A stretch of DNA of 64,000 nt from Blastocatellia bacterium (GCA_016713405.1 JADJPF010000009.1:1-64000), one strand, 5' to 3'; shown: positions 36,283-45,749, counted from the first letter of the stretch. The notes: generated from the sequence alone by a model not told the origin. Numbers and translations: made by a program.

Positions 36283-37305
36283 ATGCTTAAAAGAATATCA
36301 CTATATTTGTTAATAACTTTAATATTAGCTTTTTTAATATCTGAAACACCTACTTATTCTAATGCTGAGCAACCTTTTAGGCTTGCAATTCACGGCGGAG
36401 CAGGGGTTATTTTAAGAGAAAATCTTTCTGCTGAAGATGAAAAAGCCTACCATGAAAAATTATCAGAAGCTTTGCAAGCAGGTCATCAAGTGCTAAAAAA
36501 CGGTGGTAAAAGCCTGGATGCTGTAGAAACTGCAATAAAAATCTTAGAAGATTCTCCACTTTTTAACGCTGGTAAAGGTGCAGTTTTTACTAGCGAAGGT
36601 ACTATAGAGCTAGATGCTGCTATTATGGATGGCGCAAGCTTAGCAGCAGGTTCTGTTGCAGGCACAAAACATATAAAAAATCCAATCTCACTAGCTCGTA
36701 TGGTTATGGAAAAATCTCCTCATGTAATGATGGTTGGAAATGGAGCAGAAAAGTTTGCTCAAAAACAAGGCATGACGCTAGTTGACCAAAAATACTTTTT
36801 TACTAAACGTCGTTTTGAACAACTTCAAAAAGAAAAAGCTAAGGAATCTAAAAAAACTTCTTTTCTTAAAACACAACTCCATGATGAAAATAAATTTGGT
36901 ACTGTAGGCGCGGTAGCTTTAGATAAAACAGGTAATTTAGCTGCTGGTACTTCTACAGGAGGAACTACTAATAAAAAATTTGGCCGTGTTGGAGATGCTC
37001 CAATTATTGGTGCTGGTACTTATGCCAATAATCAAACTTGCGCCGTGTCTGCTACAGGTCACGGAGAATATTTTATTCGTGCGGTTGTAGCTTATGATAT
37101 TTCTGCTTTGATGCAATATCAAAAATTATCTCTAAAAGATGCGTCAGATAAAGTAGTAATGGATAAACTAGTCAAGTTTGGTGGTGCTGGTGGAGTTATT
37201 TGTATTGATAAAGATGGAAATATTGCTATGCCTTTTAATACACCTGGAATGTATCGAGGCTCAATAGATGAAAATGGTAAAATTACTACTAGTATTTTTA
37301 GATAG
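36283..37305 (+). CDS. Exported isoaspartyl peptidase / plant-type L-asparaginase
   Basis: Encodes 340 aa with ATG 36283 after CTAGGAG. A signal peptide (6-28) is followed by an Ntn-hydrolase of the IaaA family: LAIHGGAG, DSPLFNAGKGAVFTSEGTIELDAAIMDG, then the autocleavage site KFGTVGAVALD with nucleophile T207, and STGGTTNKKFGRVGDAPIIGAGTYA. The precursor cleaves before T207 into alpha and beta chains and releases beta-aspartyl residues or hydrolyses asparagine. Last gene of the cluster before the IscB element. Confidence 0.93.
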   Translation: MLKRISLYLLITLILAFLISETPTYSNAEQPFRLAIHGGAGVILRENLSAEDEKAYHEKLSEALQAGHQVLKNGGKSLDAVETAIKILEDSPLFNAGKGAVFTSEGTIELDAAIMDGASLAAGSVAGTKHIKNPISLARMVMEKSPHVMMVGNGAEKFAQKQGMTLVDQKYFFTKRRFEQLQKEKAKESKKTSFLKTQLHDENKFGTVGAVALDKTGNLAAGTSTGGTTNKKFGRVGDAPIIGAGTYANNQTCAVSATGHGEYFIRAVVAYDISALMQYQKLSLKDASDKVVMDKLVKFGGAGGVICIDKDGNIAMPFNTPGMYRGSIDENGKITTSIFR

Positions 37306-37439
37306 CTTAATTAAGATAAAGAATAATCTGCTAGTGTTCTTAAGTTAAAGCGATAACAGAAAATTAAACTCTCTAAATAAGATGTCAAAATTTTTAGAAA
37401 AAAGTTTCATTTCTGAGGAAGTAGAATAGAAAAAGCAGT

Positions 37440-37689
37440 CACTTACCAACGGCTAAAGCCGTTGGCTTGTTTGTGTGAAGCAAACGAGTCCGAGTGACCA
37501 GACCAAGTTCTTTAAGAGCTACGTTAGCAAAAGAGTAAAAGAACACACCTTGGAATGCGAGCCAGTTGCAAGCTATGTAACTGCTAAGTTAAACAACTGC
37601 AAGGGTATAGTGGTAGTGCTTAGTAGATATGCTGATTGCTAACATTGTCGAGGCAAAAATAACCCTAGAAATAGGAGGTAAACTTTACT
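37440..37689 (+). ncRNA. Omega-RNA (HEARO) guide RNA of IscB
   Basis: A structured non-coding stretch of about 250 nt directly upstream of iscB, beginning at the left-end hairpin, where HEARO/omega-RNAs lie in all known IscB loci. Further complementary blocks are visible (TTCTTTAAGAG with CTTTTGCTAA-type partners; GCGAGCCAGTTGC with GCAACTGGCT-like sequence). The guide portion would be the flank just 5' of the element (before about 37440). Recognised by position and ends rather than by a full covariance match. Confidence 0.65.
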
Positions 37690-38466
37690 ATTCAAAAAGT
37701 ATTTGTATTAGACACAACAGGAAAACAGCTAGATATGTGTCATCCCGGTCAAGCTCGTAGGTTGTTGAAAGCAGGGCTGGCGGCTGTATACAAGCGTTTT
37801 CCTTTCACCATCATACTTAAAAAAGAAGTTGTAGACCCCCAACTACAAACTTATCAGCTAAAGCTAGACCCAGGTAGCAAAACAACGGGACTAGCTTTAG
37901 TTAATCAAGAAACAGGAGAAGTAGTATTTGCTGCTGAAATTGAGCATAGAGGAGAAACTATTAAGTCTAGTTTAGATAGTCGTCGTGGAGTTCGTAGTAA
38001 TAGACGAAATAGAAAAACACGCTATCGCAAGCCTAAGTTTAATAATAGAACAAGGGCTAAAGGTTGGCTTGCTCCTTCCATATTAAGTAGAGTAGCTAAT
38101 GTAGAAACTTGGGTAAGAAGACTTATCAAGCTATGTCCAATTAAGGGAATAAGTTTAGAGCTAGTAAAATTTGATACACAATTAATGCAAAGTGCTGAAA
38201 TAAAAGGAGTTGAATATCAACAAGGTAGTTTAGCTGGATATGAATTGCGCGAGTATCTTTTAGAAAAATACAAACGTAAATGTGCCTATTGTGGAAAAGA
38301 GAACACAGCCTTGCAGATAGAACATATAGTGCCAAAAAGTAGAGGTGGAAGTAATAGAGTAACAAACCTAACAATAGCTTGTGAAAAGTGCAATATAAAG
38401 GAAGGCAATAAAACTGCTACAGAGTTTGGATATCACAAGTACAGGCACAAGCCAAAGTACCATTAA
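37690..38466 (+). CDS. iscB: IscB RNA-guided nuclease, N-terminal piece (RuvC-I, bridge helix, HNH)
   Basis: IscB, ancestor-like relative of Cas9. The family opening QKVFVLDTTGKQLDMCHP begins right after an ATT codon at 37690, which lies 10 bp behind a perfect AGGAGGT; the first ATG (37735) would remove the PLMP domain. RuvC-I LDPGSKTTG, an arginine-rich bridge helix (RRGVRSNRRNRKTRYRK), RuvC-II LELVKFD and an HNH domain (CAYCG..LQIEHIVPKSRGGSN..CEKCN) follow. After EFG the frame is lost. One added G at 38428-38429 rejoins it to the piece downstream, giving a normal 443-aa IscB. Confidence 0.88.
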   Translation: MQKVFVLDTTGKQLDMCHPGQARRLLKAGLAAVYKRFPFTIILKKEVVDPQLQTYQLKLDPGSKTTGLALVNQETGEVVFAAEIEHRGETIKSSLDSRRGVRSNRRNRKTRYRKPKFNNRTRAKGWLAPSILSRVANVETWVRRLIKLCPIKGISLELVKFDTQLMQSAEIKGVEYQQGSLAGYELREYLLEKYKRKCAYCGKENTALQIEHIVPKSRGGSNRVTNLTIACEKCNIKEGNKTATEFGYHKYRHKPKYH

Positions 38467-39020
38467 AAGATGCAGCAGCAGTAAACAGCACAAGATGGGA
38501 AATACTCAATAGATTAAAAGAATTTCAATTGCCAATAGAGATAGGTAGTGGTGGTTTAACTAAGTTTAACCGTAGTAGCCAAAAGTTAGCCAAAGCACAT
38601 TGGATAGATGCAGCTTGTGTTGGTAGTAGCACTCCACAGCTAAAAGTAGACAAAATAACAGTATTAGAGATAAAAGCAACAGGACATGGAAGTAGGCAAA
38701 TGTGCTTAATGGACAAATTTGGCTTTCCTAGAACTAAAGCTAAAGCAGGTAAGAAATTCTTTGGCTTTGCTACTGGTGATATGGTAAAGGCTGTTGTTAC
38801 TAAGGGAAAGAAAGTTGGTACTTATACTGGCAAAGTTTCTGTTAGGGCTTCTGGTTCTTTCAATATCTCTACTAGCAAAACCACTATCCAAGGTATTAGC
38901 CATAAATACTGTAAACTTATCTTTTCTTGTGACGGTTATTCTTATTCTTACTTAACACAATACAAGACCGCAATTCCTCCCACGTCTAAAGACGTGGGTT
39001 TCCTTGCGAGGGCTTTATGA
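38430..39020 (+). CDS. iscB: IscB C-terminal piece (RuvC-III and target-interaction region)
   Basis: In-frame codons from about 38430 (ISQVQAQAKVPLKDAAAVNS) continue the IscB sequence lost at the G-run. HWIDAACVG supplies the RuvC-III His/Asp, and GFPRTKAKAGKKFFGFATGD the following conserved block. The last residues (TSKDVGFLARAL) are encoded by the right-end hairpin of the element, as usual for IscB. The stop TGA overlaps the ATG of the downstream kinase gene (ATGA at 39017-39020), so the kinase may be translated by coupling to IscB. Confidence 0.82.
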   Translation: MSQVQAQAKVPLKDAAAVNSTRWEILNRLKEFQLPIEIGSGGLTKFNRSSQKLAKAHWIDAACVGSSTPQLKVDKITVLEIKATGHGSRQMCLMDKFGFPRTKAKAGKKFFGFATGDMVKAVVTKGKKVGTYTGKVSVRASGSFNISTSKTTIQGISHKYCKLIFSCDGYSYSYLTQYKTAIPPTSKDVGFLARAL

Positions 39021-40588
39021 ATATTGACAAAATAGATCCTATTGTTGGTAGAACACTAGGAGATTTTCTAGTAAAAGAAAAACTAGGGGAAGGTGGTTTT
39101 GGTGCTGTTTATAAAGCTACTCAACTAACCTTAGAGCGAGAAGCAGTAATAAAAGTACTACATACTAGGCATAGAACAAATAAAAGTGTTATAAAGCGTT
39201 TTAAGCGAGAGGCCCGCTTAGCTTCAAGTTTGGAGCATCCATATTGCGCACATATTTATTCATTTGGGGCAGAAAGCGATGGATTACTTTGGATTGCAAT
39301 GGAAATGGTTGCTGGGACTCCACTAAATGAAATACTTAAGTCTCAAGGCTCACTTTCTTTAGAAAAATTTGTACCACTGTTAGATAAAATTTGTGAAGTG
39401 GTTCATACAGCACATGAAGCAGGAATTATTCATCGGGACTTAAAACCTGCCAACGTTATGATTATTTCTCGTGCTGGTCGTTTACTCCCCAAACTTTTAG
39501 ATTTTGGTATTGCTAAAGACTTGCATCAAAACTCTCCTGAAGAAAAAATTGGTTTTATTGATAAAAGCCCTAAATATAGAGATTCTAAAGAAACTAATAA
39601 AATTAACAGTCAAAAAACTATTACAAATGATCATTTTGTAGTTAAAACTGATGCTTTGAATGATAAAAATACTGTTGTTGATAATGATAATTTAATAGAT
39701 CAAGAAACTATCATTAAAAGTAATGGTTTAAGAAATCAAGAAACTATAATTGAAAATAATAATTTAATAGATCAAGAAACTACTATTAGTAATGAGAATA
39801 TAGATATAGAAGATTTCTTAAAATTAGGACAAATAGCTAATAATAAAAAGCCAGTAATAGAGCTTAAAATAAATAAAAATAGTATAAATATAGAAACACT
39901 TAAAACACATGGAGTTATAGGTACTCCATCTTACATGCCCCCAGAACAATGGGAAAATGGAGCAAATGCTGATGCTAGAAGTGATATTTATTCTTTAGGA
40001 ATTTTGGCTTATCAAGCCATTACTGGCACAGTTCCTTTTAAGGAAAAAGGTTTTGAACTTTATGGAGCGCATCTTTCTAAACCTGTTCCTCCTCTTAAGA
40101 GTTCTTTTCCTAGTAAACTTAATGATGTTTTACAAAAAGCCTTATCTAAAAGAGTAGAAGATCGCTATCAAACAGCTTTAGAATTTGCAAAGAATTTTCA
40201 TCAAGCAGCAAACTTTGATGAAGAGAAAGCTAATTTGCCTCAATTTGATGAGATAGTAAAAGAAAATTTATTAACTAATGCACCAAAGCCAATAGCAGAA
40301 AGTGTTGCAAGCCTTCTAGCTTCCCACAATGCTTATAAATTCAAAGATAGAGTTTTATTAGTTTTTCGCGTTTTAATTCGCTATATAGGTATATTATCTA
40401 TAGCTAGTTATACTAGTATCGCTGATAAGATACAAAATAATGAGTTAATAAATAAATCAATAAGTGCTTTATATCAAGAAACACTAAATGAAGCACAATG
40501 GATAGAACTTTCTAGAGAATTATGCCGCTCATTTGCTAAAAAGAGAGATGCTTTGCTGTTGCTGAACTTGTATCACTTTTTTTGCTAA
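39017..40588 (+). CDS. Giant kinase-nSTAND-WD40-FGE protein, part 1 (Ser/Thr kinase)
   Basis: Encodes the N-terminal kinase of a protein that would be about 1,830 aa if the frameshifts to 44505 are repaired. Kinase signatures: GEGGFGAVY, VIKVL, HRDLKPANVM, DFGIAK, then an unusual 130-residue low-complexity insert with NLIDQET repeats (about 190-300) inside the activation segment, followed by GTPSYMPPEQ. The C-terminal part (IAESVASLLASHNAYKFKDRVL) is helical. The frame is lost at the T7 run 40577-40583 and probably once just before it. The start codon overlaps the IscB stop. Confidence 0.8.
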   Translation: MNIDKIDPIVGRTLGDFLVKEKLGEGGFGAVYKATQLTLEREAVIKVLHTRHRTNKSVIKRFKREARLASSLEHPYCAHIYSFGAESDGLLWIAMEMVAGTPLNEILKSQGSLSLEKFVPLLDKICEVVHTAHEAGIIHRDLKPANVMIISRAGRLLPKLLDFGIAKDLHQNSPEEKIGFIDKSPKYRDSKETNKINSQKTITNDHFVVKTDALNDKNTVVDNDNLIDQETIIKSNGLRNQETIIENNNLIDQETTISNENIDIEDFLKLGQIANNKKPVIELKINKNSINIETLKTHGVIGTPSYMPPEQWENGANADARSDIYSLGILAYQAITGTVPFKEKGFELYGAHLSKPVPPLKSSFPSKLNDVLQKALSKRVEDRYQTALEFAKNFHQAANFDEEKANLPQFDEIVKENLLTNAPKPIAESVASLLASHNAYKFKDRVLLVFRVLIRYIGILSIASYTSIADKIQNNELINKSISALYQETLNEAQWIELSRELCRSFAKKRDALLLLNLYHFFC

Positions 40589-40631
40589 TAATGATTCTTC
40601 TAGTTCTATAAGTGAGATATTTGCTAGCCTT

Positions 40632-41060
40632 TTGCAATTACAAGAAAAAATAACAATGGCTGTTTCATTAAAGGAAGAAAGCTTAGTAGAATTACTTGAG
40701 CAATTCCTCTTTAAGCTTACTATATTACTAAAAGAAGTAAGTTGGATATGTGATTACCATTTGGTACTGCCAAAAGACAATCAAGCAACTAAATGGATGG
40801 GTATAGCAAAGCATCTTAGCATAGTACCTGTAAAAAGTAGTAATTTAGCTAATGAAAAAGCTATGTTAATAGATGTAAATGGGTATTTTGTCCTTTCACT
40901 ATGGCCGTTAGTAGAAATAGTAGAACCAAGTTTAGGAGCAGTAAAAGAAGTTTTTTTACTAGATGGAAAAGGAAGAAATGGAGCAAAACTAATTAGTTTT
41001 CCTCAAGCTTTTGAAATAGAGAGACAATCGGCTTTTGATTGGATAAAAGAACATTTCTAG
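40632..41060 (+). CDS. Giant kinase-nSTAND-WD40-FGE protein, part 2 (linker)
   Basis: Frame open from about 40590 (NNDSSSSSISEIFASLLQLQEKI), directly continuing part 1 after the T-run. It encodes a helical linker with TILLKEVSWICDYHLVLPKDNQATKWMG and ends ...FDWIKEHF where another base is missing near 41058. No domain is recognised. The next frame continues ISREDEKFKEDSLLEKSPYLG without a gap, so this is internal sequence and not an independent gene. Confidence 0.6.
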   Translation: MQLQEKITMAVSLKEESLVELLEQFLFKLTILLKEVSWICDYHLVLPKDNQATKWMGIAKHLSIVPVKSSNLANEKAMLIDVNGYFVLSLWPLVEIVEPSLGAVKEVFLLDGKGRNGAKLISFPQAFEIERQSAFDWIKEHF

Positions 41061-41196
41061 AGAGGATGAAAAGTTTAAAGAGGATTCACTCCTTGAAAAA
41101 TCACCTTATCTAGGTTTAGCTAGTTTTTCTCCAGAAGATTCAACACTATTTTTTGGAAGAGAAAAAGAAACAGAAAGTTTTCTTAATCGTCTAAGA

Positions 41197-42786
41197 GTGC
41201 AGCCATTATTAGCAGTAGTGGGAGCATCAGGAGCAGGTAAAAGTTCTTTTATCCAAGCAGGAATTGTGGCGAATTTAGATAAAAACTGGAAAATCTTAAC
41301 AACTCGTCCTAGTATTTCTCCTATCTCTACTTTATCAGCAAAACTTTCTAAACTAGGGCTTGAGCTAACAGACTTAAAATCTGAGTTAGAAAAAGATATA
41401 GAGTACCTATCTAAGCTCTTAAGAATGTTTGCGATAGCTAATAGTAGTAAAGTTTTAATAGTAGTAGATCAATTTGAAGAGATCTTTACACTTTGTTTAA
41501 ACAGACAAGAGCAAAAACTTTATGTTGAAGCATTAGTATCTCTAGCACGTTCAGAAGAAGATCCTATAAGAGTAGTGCTAACAATGAGGGATGATTTTTT
41601 AGTTCGTGCCAAAGAATTAAATGCTCTAAAAGATCGTCTTAATCAATCCATAGAAATATTAACAACTCCTGATTCAACACAACTACTTAGAATACTAGTA
41701 CTTCCAGCTAGACGCATAGGATATGAATTTGAAGATAATGATCTTGCTATAGAAATAGTAAATCAACTAACGGATCAAACTAGCGCGCTACCCTTACTAG
41801 CTTTTACTGCTGCAAAACTTTGGGAACAGCGCGATAGCCAGTTTAAGCAACTTCGTCGCAGAAATTATGAAATGCTGGGAGGTGTAGGAGGTGCGCTTGC
41901 TCATCATGCTGAAAGTATGCTTCAACAAATGACAAACTTAGAACAATTACTTGTTAGGGAAGCTTTTCGTCATCTTGTAACAAGCCAAGGAACTCGTGCT
42001 ATTTTAACTCGATTAGAGTTATTACAACTACTAGGAAAAACAAGAGATAGCGAATCAGTAATAGAAAAACTTATACAAGCAAGGCTCTTAGTTGCTACAG
42101 AAGGAGAAAAAGGAACAGATCGAATAGAAATTATTCATGAAGCATTGCTATCAACCTGGCCACGTCTAGTTAAATGGAGACAAGAAATGGCAGAAGGTGC
42201 AAGACTTCGTGACCAATTGCGAGCAGCAGCCCGACAATGGCAAGAACGACACCGCCCTAAAGGACTACTTTGGCGCGATGAAGTGCTTACAGAATATCAA
42301 TTATGGCGAAGTTATTACGTAGGCAGATTAACTGATATAGAAGAAGAATTTGTACAAGCAAGTCTTTCAGACGCTAGCCGTACTCAACAAATAAGGCGTG
42401 CTTTAGCAATATCTATAATAAGTGTATTACTAATAGCTTCAACAGTCTTGTTTTATCAAAGACAGCAAACAAAACAACAACTCTTAAAAACTTTAGAACT
42501 TTATGAAGAAGAAGGCCGACAGCAAATACTAAAGGGAAAACTAGATGGAGCAGCAGTTTACCTTAGTGAAGCCTATGCAAAAGGGGATAATAATTTAGCA
42601 TTAAAATATATGCTCTCAGTTGCATTGGCAAAAGTAGAAAATCACCCTCCTATCAATTTATCAAATCATACAGATGGGTTAACAATGGCTAGTTTTAGCC
42701 CAGATGATAATTTAGTTGCAACTTCCAGCAAAGATAAAACTGCAAGACTGTGGCAAGCAAATGATGGAAAAGAACTTTTGTATTAA
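41197..42786 (+). CDS. Giant kinase-nSTAND-WD40-FGE protein, part 3 (nSTAND ATPase)
   Basis: The nSTAND NTPase module begins about 41095 with SPYLGLASFSPEDSTLFFGRE, the classic N-terminal motif. Walker A is GASGAGKSS, Walker B VLIVVDQFEEIFTLC. The helical STAND arm follows (DQTSALPLLAFTAAKLWEQR; HEALLSTWPRLVKWRQE), then a hydrophobic segment (ALAISIISVLLIASTVLFY) that may span the membrane, and the first WD40 blade (HTDGLTMASFSPDDNLVATSSKDKTARLW). The frame breaks near 42780. STAND proteins act as ATP-driven switches that oligomerise on ligand binding. Confidence 0.82.
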   Translation: MQPLLAVVGASGAGKSSFIQAGIVANLDKNWKILTTRPSISPISTLSAKLSKLGLELTDLKSELEKDIEYLSKLLRMFAIANSSKVLIVVDQFEEIFTLCLNRQEQKLYVEALVSLARSEEDPIRVVLTMRDDFLVRAKELNALKDRLNQSIEILTTPDSTQLLRILVLPARRIGYEFEDNDLAIEIVNQLTDQTSALPLLAFTAAKLWEQRDSQFKQLRRRNYEMLGGVGGALAHHAESMLQQMTNLEQLLVREAFRHLVTSQGTRAILTRLELLQLLGKTRDSESVIEKLIQARLLVATEGEKGTDRIEIIHEALLSTWPRLVKWRQEMAEGARLRDQLRAAARQWQERHRPKGLLWRDEVLTEYQLWRSYYVGRLTDIEEEFVQASLSDASRTQQIRRALAISIISVLLIASTVLFYQRQQTKQQLLKTLELYEEEGRQQILKGKLDGAAVYLSEAYAKGDNNLALKYMLSVALAKVENHPPINLSNHTDGLTMASFSPDDNLVATSSKDKTARLWQANDGKELLY

Positions 42787-43035
42787 AAGGCCATAGAAGA
42801 CACAATACTATCAAGCAAGTTTAGTTTTGATGGTAAGCTACTTGTAACAGCGAGTTCGGATAAAACAGCAAGACTTTGGAAAGTATCAGATGGAAATCTA
42901 GTTGCAGTACTTCAAGGACACACTGAAGCCTTAAAAGGCGCAGAATTTAGCCCTGATGGTAGCCAAATATTAACCTGGAGTTATGACCAAACAGCTAAAA
43001 TTTGGGATTCTACAACAGGTAAATTATTAAATACT

Positions 43036-44505
43036 TTGGAAGGGCATACAGGAGCTATTTATACTGCAAGTTATAGTAAAACTGGGAAGTTAATAGCTAC
43101 TACTTCAGCAGATAAAACAGCTAAAACTTGGGATAGTAGTAGTGGTCAATTAAAACACACGCTAATTGGACATCAAGCAGCAGTAGTAAGCCTTGCTTTT
43201 AGCCCAGATGAAAAATTATTAGTAACAGGTAGCACGGATAAAACTGCAAAAATTTGGCGATTACAAGATGGTCAATTACTTAACATACAAATTAGTCATC
43301 AATCAGGCGTAACAGACTGTAAATTTAGTCCTGATGGAAAGGAAATTTTAACTACAAGTAATGATACAAAAGCTTATCTTTGGGAAAGTTCTACAGGAAA
43401 ATTACTTTGGACATTAGAAGGCCATACAGCAGATATAGTAACTGGGGATTTTAGCTTTGATGGAAATTTAATTATTACTAATTCTTATGACAACACTATA
43501 AGAATATGGGAAAGAACTACTGGCAAATTCCTTGTAGCATTTGCAGAACATAAAGACTCTGTAGTTGGAGGCTTATTTTCCCATAAAATGGATAAAATAC
43601 TTAGTGCTAGTGCTGATAAAACGGCAAAAATTTGGCAACTAGAAGTAGAGAAACGCTCCCCTAAAGAAGTAAGTAAAATAGTAGAAGAAAAAGTCCAACT
43701 AAAATTAGTAGAAGGAAGATTAATTTCTACCCAACCACCAGTACAAGAATCAGTAAAAGAGGTTGTAAAAGTAGAAGAACATGTAGGAGAAAACCTTTAT
43801 ATAGAAGATTTAGGAGACGGATTAAAGTTAGAGATGTTAAAAATTCAAGCAGGAGAATTTGAAATGGGATCACCTGCTACAGAAAAAGGACACAATGGAG
43901 ATGAACGACTACATAAAGTGAAAATATCAAAAGATTTTTATATAGGAAGATATGAAGTAACACAAACTCAATGGAAAGCAATAGCAGGCTTACCTACAAT
44001 AAATATACCTCTTAAATCAGATCCTTCCAGATTTAAAGGAGATAATTTACCAGTAGAAAATATAAGTTGGCATGAAGTTGTAGAATTTTGCGCAAGGCTA
44101 TCAAAATTAGCGGGAAAACAATATCGTTTACCAACAGAAGCAGAATGGGAATATGTGGCAAGAGCGGGTAACAAGAGTGAATATCCAGACAATTTAGAAG
44201 AAGTAGCTTGGTTTGAAAAAAACTCTGGCGGTAAAACACATATTGTAGGACAAAGGAAAGCAAACCCTTGGGGTTTATATGATATGTTTGGAAATGTTTA
44301 TGAATGGTGTTCAGATTGGTATGGAGATTATCCAACTACAGAAATTGTGGATCCAAGTGGGGCAACATCTGGGGCAACCCGTGTTGGTCGTGGTTGTAGT
44401 TGGCTTAATCCAACTGTTTATTGTCGCTCAGCATATCGACTTTATGGCTCACCAAATACACGTAACAATTTCTTAGGACTGCGTTTAGTGATGGTGCCAA
44501 AGTAA
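43036..44505 (+). CDS. Giant kinase-nSTAND-WD40-FGE protein, part 4 (WD40 propeller and FGE domain)
   Basis: WD40 sequence resumes already near 42800 (SFDGKLLVTASSDKTARLW) in other frames, showing one or two indels at 42780-42830. This piece has about five blades (EGHTGAIYTASYSKTGKLIATTSADKTAKTW and so on), a Lys/Glu linker, and an FGE/SUMF1-like domain (MLKIQAGEFEMGSPATEKG; LPTEAEWEYVARAG; NPWGLYDMFGNVYEWCSDW; GCSWLNPTVYCRSAYR). The WD40 propeller likely senses a partner and the FGE-like fold a ligand. The same kinase-to-FGE order is seen at 33531-35287. Confidence 0.8.
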   Translation: MEGHTGAIYTASYSKTGKLIATTSADKTAKTWDSSSGQLKHTLIGHQAAVVSLAFSPDEKLLVTGSTDKTAKIWRLQDGQLLNIQISHQSGVTDCKFSPDGKEILTTSNDTKAYLWESSTGKLLWTLEGHTADIVTGDFSFDGNLIITNSYDNTIRIWERTTGKFLVAFAEHKDSVVGGLFSHKMDKILSASADKTAKIWQLEVEKRSPKEVSKIVEEKVQLKLVEGRLISTQPPVQESVKEVVKVEEHVGENLYIEDLGDGLKLEMLKIQAGEFEMGSPATEKGHNGDERLHKVKISKDFYIGRYEVTQTQWKAIAGLPTINIPLKSDPSRFKGDNLPVENISWHEVVEFCARLSKLAGKQYRLPTEAEWEYVARAGNKSEYPDNLEEVAWFEKNSGGKTHIVGQRKANPWGLYDMFGNVYEWCSDWYGDYPTTEIVDPSGATSGATRVGRGCSWLNPTVYCRSAYRLYGSPNTRNNFLGLRLVMVPK

Positions 44506-44525
44506 CTTTATTAGCTTTTTTAATG

Positions 44526-45749
44526 CTAATCACTTAAATTTGGTGGAAAAACTTCTGTATATACAGGATCTAACCCTATGGATTCTTCTAGTCCTATACC
44601 ACAACCGCATATAAGAAGAGGGCTTTCTGAATAAGGGTCTAGCCTTAAGTGTTCTTCTATATTGGCGGTATTAATTGCACCTGTAACAAAAGAACCAAGT
44701 TTAAAGTAAGAACATGCTAAATAAAATGTTTGGCTTAAATGCGCACAATCCATATAAAGAACAGGATATGCTTTAGGATGTCGCCTATATTTCCAGTAAT
44801 TGCGATAAAATCTTGCAGTCATTATGCAAAGGGCTGAAGACAAACGAGGATAGGATTGTCCTGCTGTAAATTCATTAGCTAGTTCTCTAGCTTCTGCCAT
44901 AGATTTGTACTCAATAGCATTTAACTTATGTTCTTCTGTATCATAATGATAAATGCCAGGAGTAATTTCTTCTATATTTATTACTAATACATAAGCTTCT
45001 ATTGGGTGAAGACCTCCTCCAGAAGGGCTTGTTCGTTTTATTCCCCATATATCTTCATAAACATGAGCTTTTCCTTGACAACCAAAAACTGTATAAAGCA
45101 ACTTTGAAAATACTTCTTGGGATATTGATACTTGATCATCAAACTCTCGGCAAGTACGACGATTTTTAAGAAGTTGTAAAAAAGGATCTTTATCAACAAA
45201 CTCTTTTTTTAAAGGAAGTGTTTGTGTTCCTTTGATTTGAGTATCTTTTAATTTATGAAAGTGTTCTGGAGGCTTGCCATGTTCACTTACAAATTTAGAA
45301 AGTATTTTTGGTGAGAGAAATTTCCTCTTTGAAAGTTCTTGTAAATTTGTTGGGATGTTTCTATCTGAATGAAAATCTTTCCATTTATTAAGGAAGTGAT
45401 AAATTGCTGCATAAACATTCCATTGCTCTTGGTAAAGCTTTTGCTCTCTACGAAGATATTCTTTATAAATTTCACTATCATCATCAACAAGAAGTAGTCC
45501 AATAGATGCTAATCTTAATATGTCAGATATTTCTGACTTTTCAATGTTTGTCCATTCTGAACTACTAAAACTTAGAAAAACTTCCAGATCCTTTTTTTCA
45601 ATAGCACAAGGTTTTCCATAAATAGCCGATAATGCCCAAATTGTTGTAGCTTTCTTTGTTGAAAGCTGTCCTTGCAAAAAGGCATTCAAATCAGGGATTA
45701 TATTGTCTTCTGCATAAAAAAAAACAAAAGAACTTCTACGGCTTCGCAT
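44526..45749 (-). CDS. SagB-like peptide-maturation dehydrogenase
   Basis: Encodes 407 aa. The C-terminal 210 residues are an FMN nitroreductase-fold oxidase of the SagB/ThcOx type: RRTCREFDDQVSISQEVFSKLL, KRTSPSGGGLHPIEAYVL, GIYHYDTEEHKL, YPVLYMDCAHLSQTFYLA and PLLICGCGIG. The N-terminal 180 residues are a divergent helical domain, as in the SagB-related putative peptide maturation dehydrogenases found beside small precursor genes. In azol(in)e pathways such enzymes oxidise azolines to azoles. It lies 160 bp downstream of an NHLP-type precursor in the same direction. No YcaO cyclodehydratase is present. Confidence 0.85.
   Translation of the reverse strand: MRSRRSSFVFFYAEDNIIPDLNAFLQGQLSTKKATTIWALSAIYGKPCAIEKKDLEVFLSFSSSEWTNIEKSEISDILRLASIGLLLVDDDSEIYKEYLRREQKLYQEQWNVYAAIYHFLNKWKDFHSDRNIPTNLQELSKRKFLSPKILSKFVSEHGKPPEHFHKLKDTQIKGTQTLPLKKEFVDKDPFLQLLKNRRTCREFDDQVSISQEVFSKLLYTVFGCQGKAHVYEDIWGIKRTSPSGGGLHPIEAYVLVINIEEITPGIYHYDTEEHKLNAIEYKSMAEARELANEFTAGQSYPRLSSALCIMTARFYRNYWKYRRHPKAYPVLYMDCAHLSQTFYLACSYFKLGSFVTGAINTANIEEHLRLDPYSESPLLICGCGIGLEESIGLDPVYTEVFPPNLSD

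Larger units (their letters stand above)
37430..39010 (+). mobile_element. IscB-carrying IS200/IS605-type non-autonomous element
   Basis: Left-end hairpin CCAACGGC-TAAA-GCCGTTGG (37446-37465) and right-end hairpin CCCACGTC-TAAA-GACGTGGG (38979-38998) have the subterminal palindromes and TAAA loops of IS200/IS605 ends. Between them lie an omega-RNA/HEARO region and iscB, with no TnpA transposase, so movement would need a transposase in trans. Exact ends are estimates. The right end abuts the start codon of the giant kinase gene at 39017. Confidence 0.8.

Noticed and set aside
38141..38374. Minus-strand frame within iscB
   Set aside because: Shadow of a coding region with no start signal and unlike any neighbour.
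37690..39020. Cas9 or TnpB
   Set aside because: Length, PLMP opening, single HNH after a short bridge helix and omega-RNA position fit IscB.
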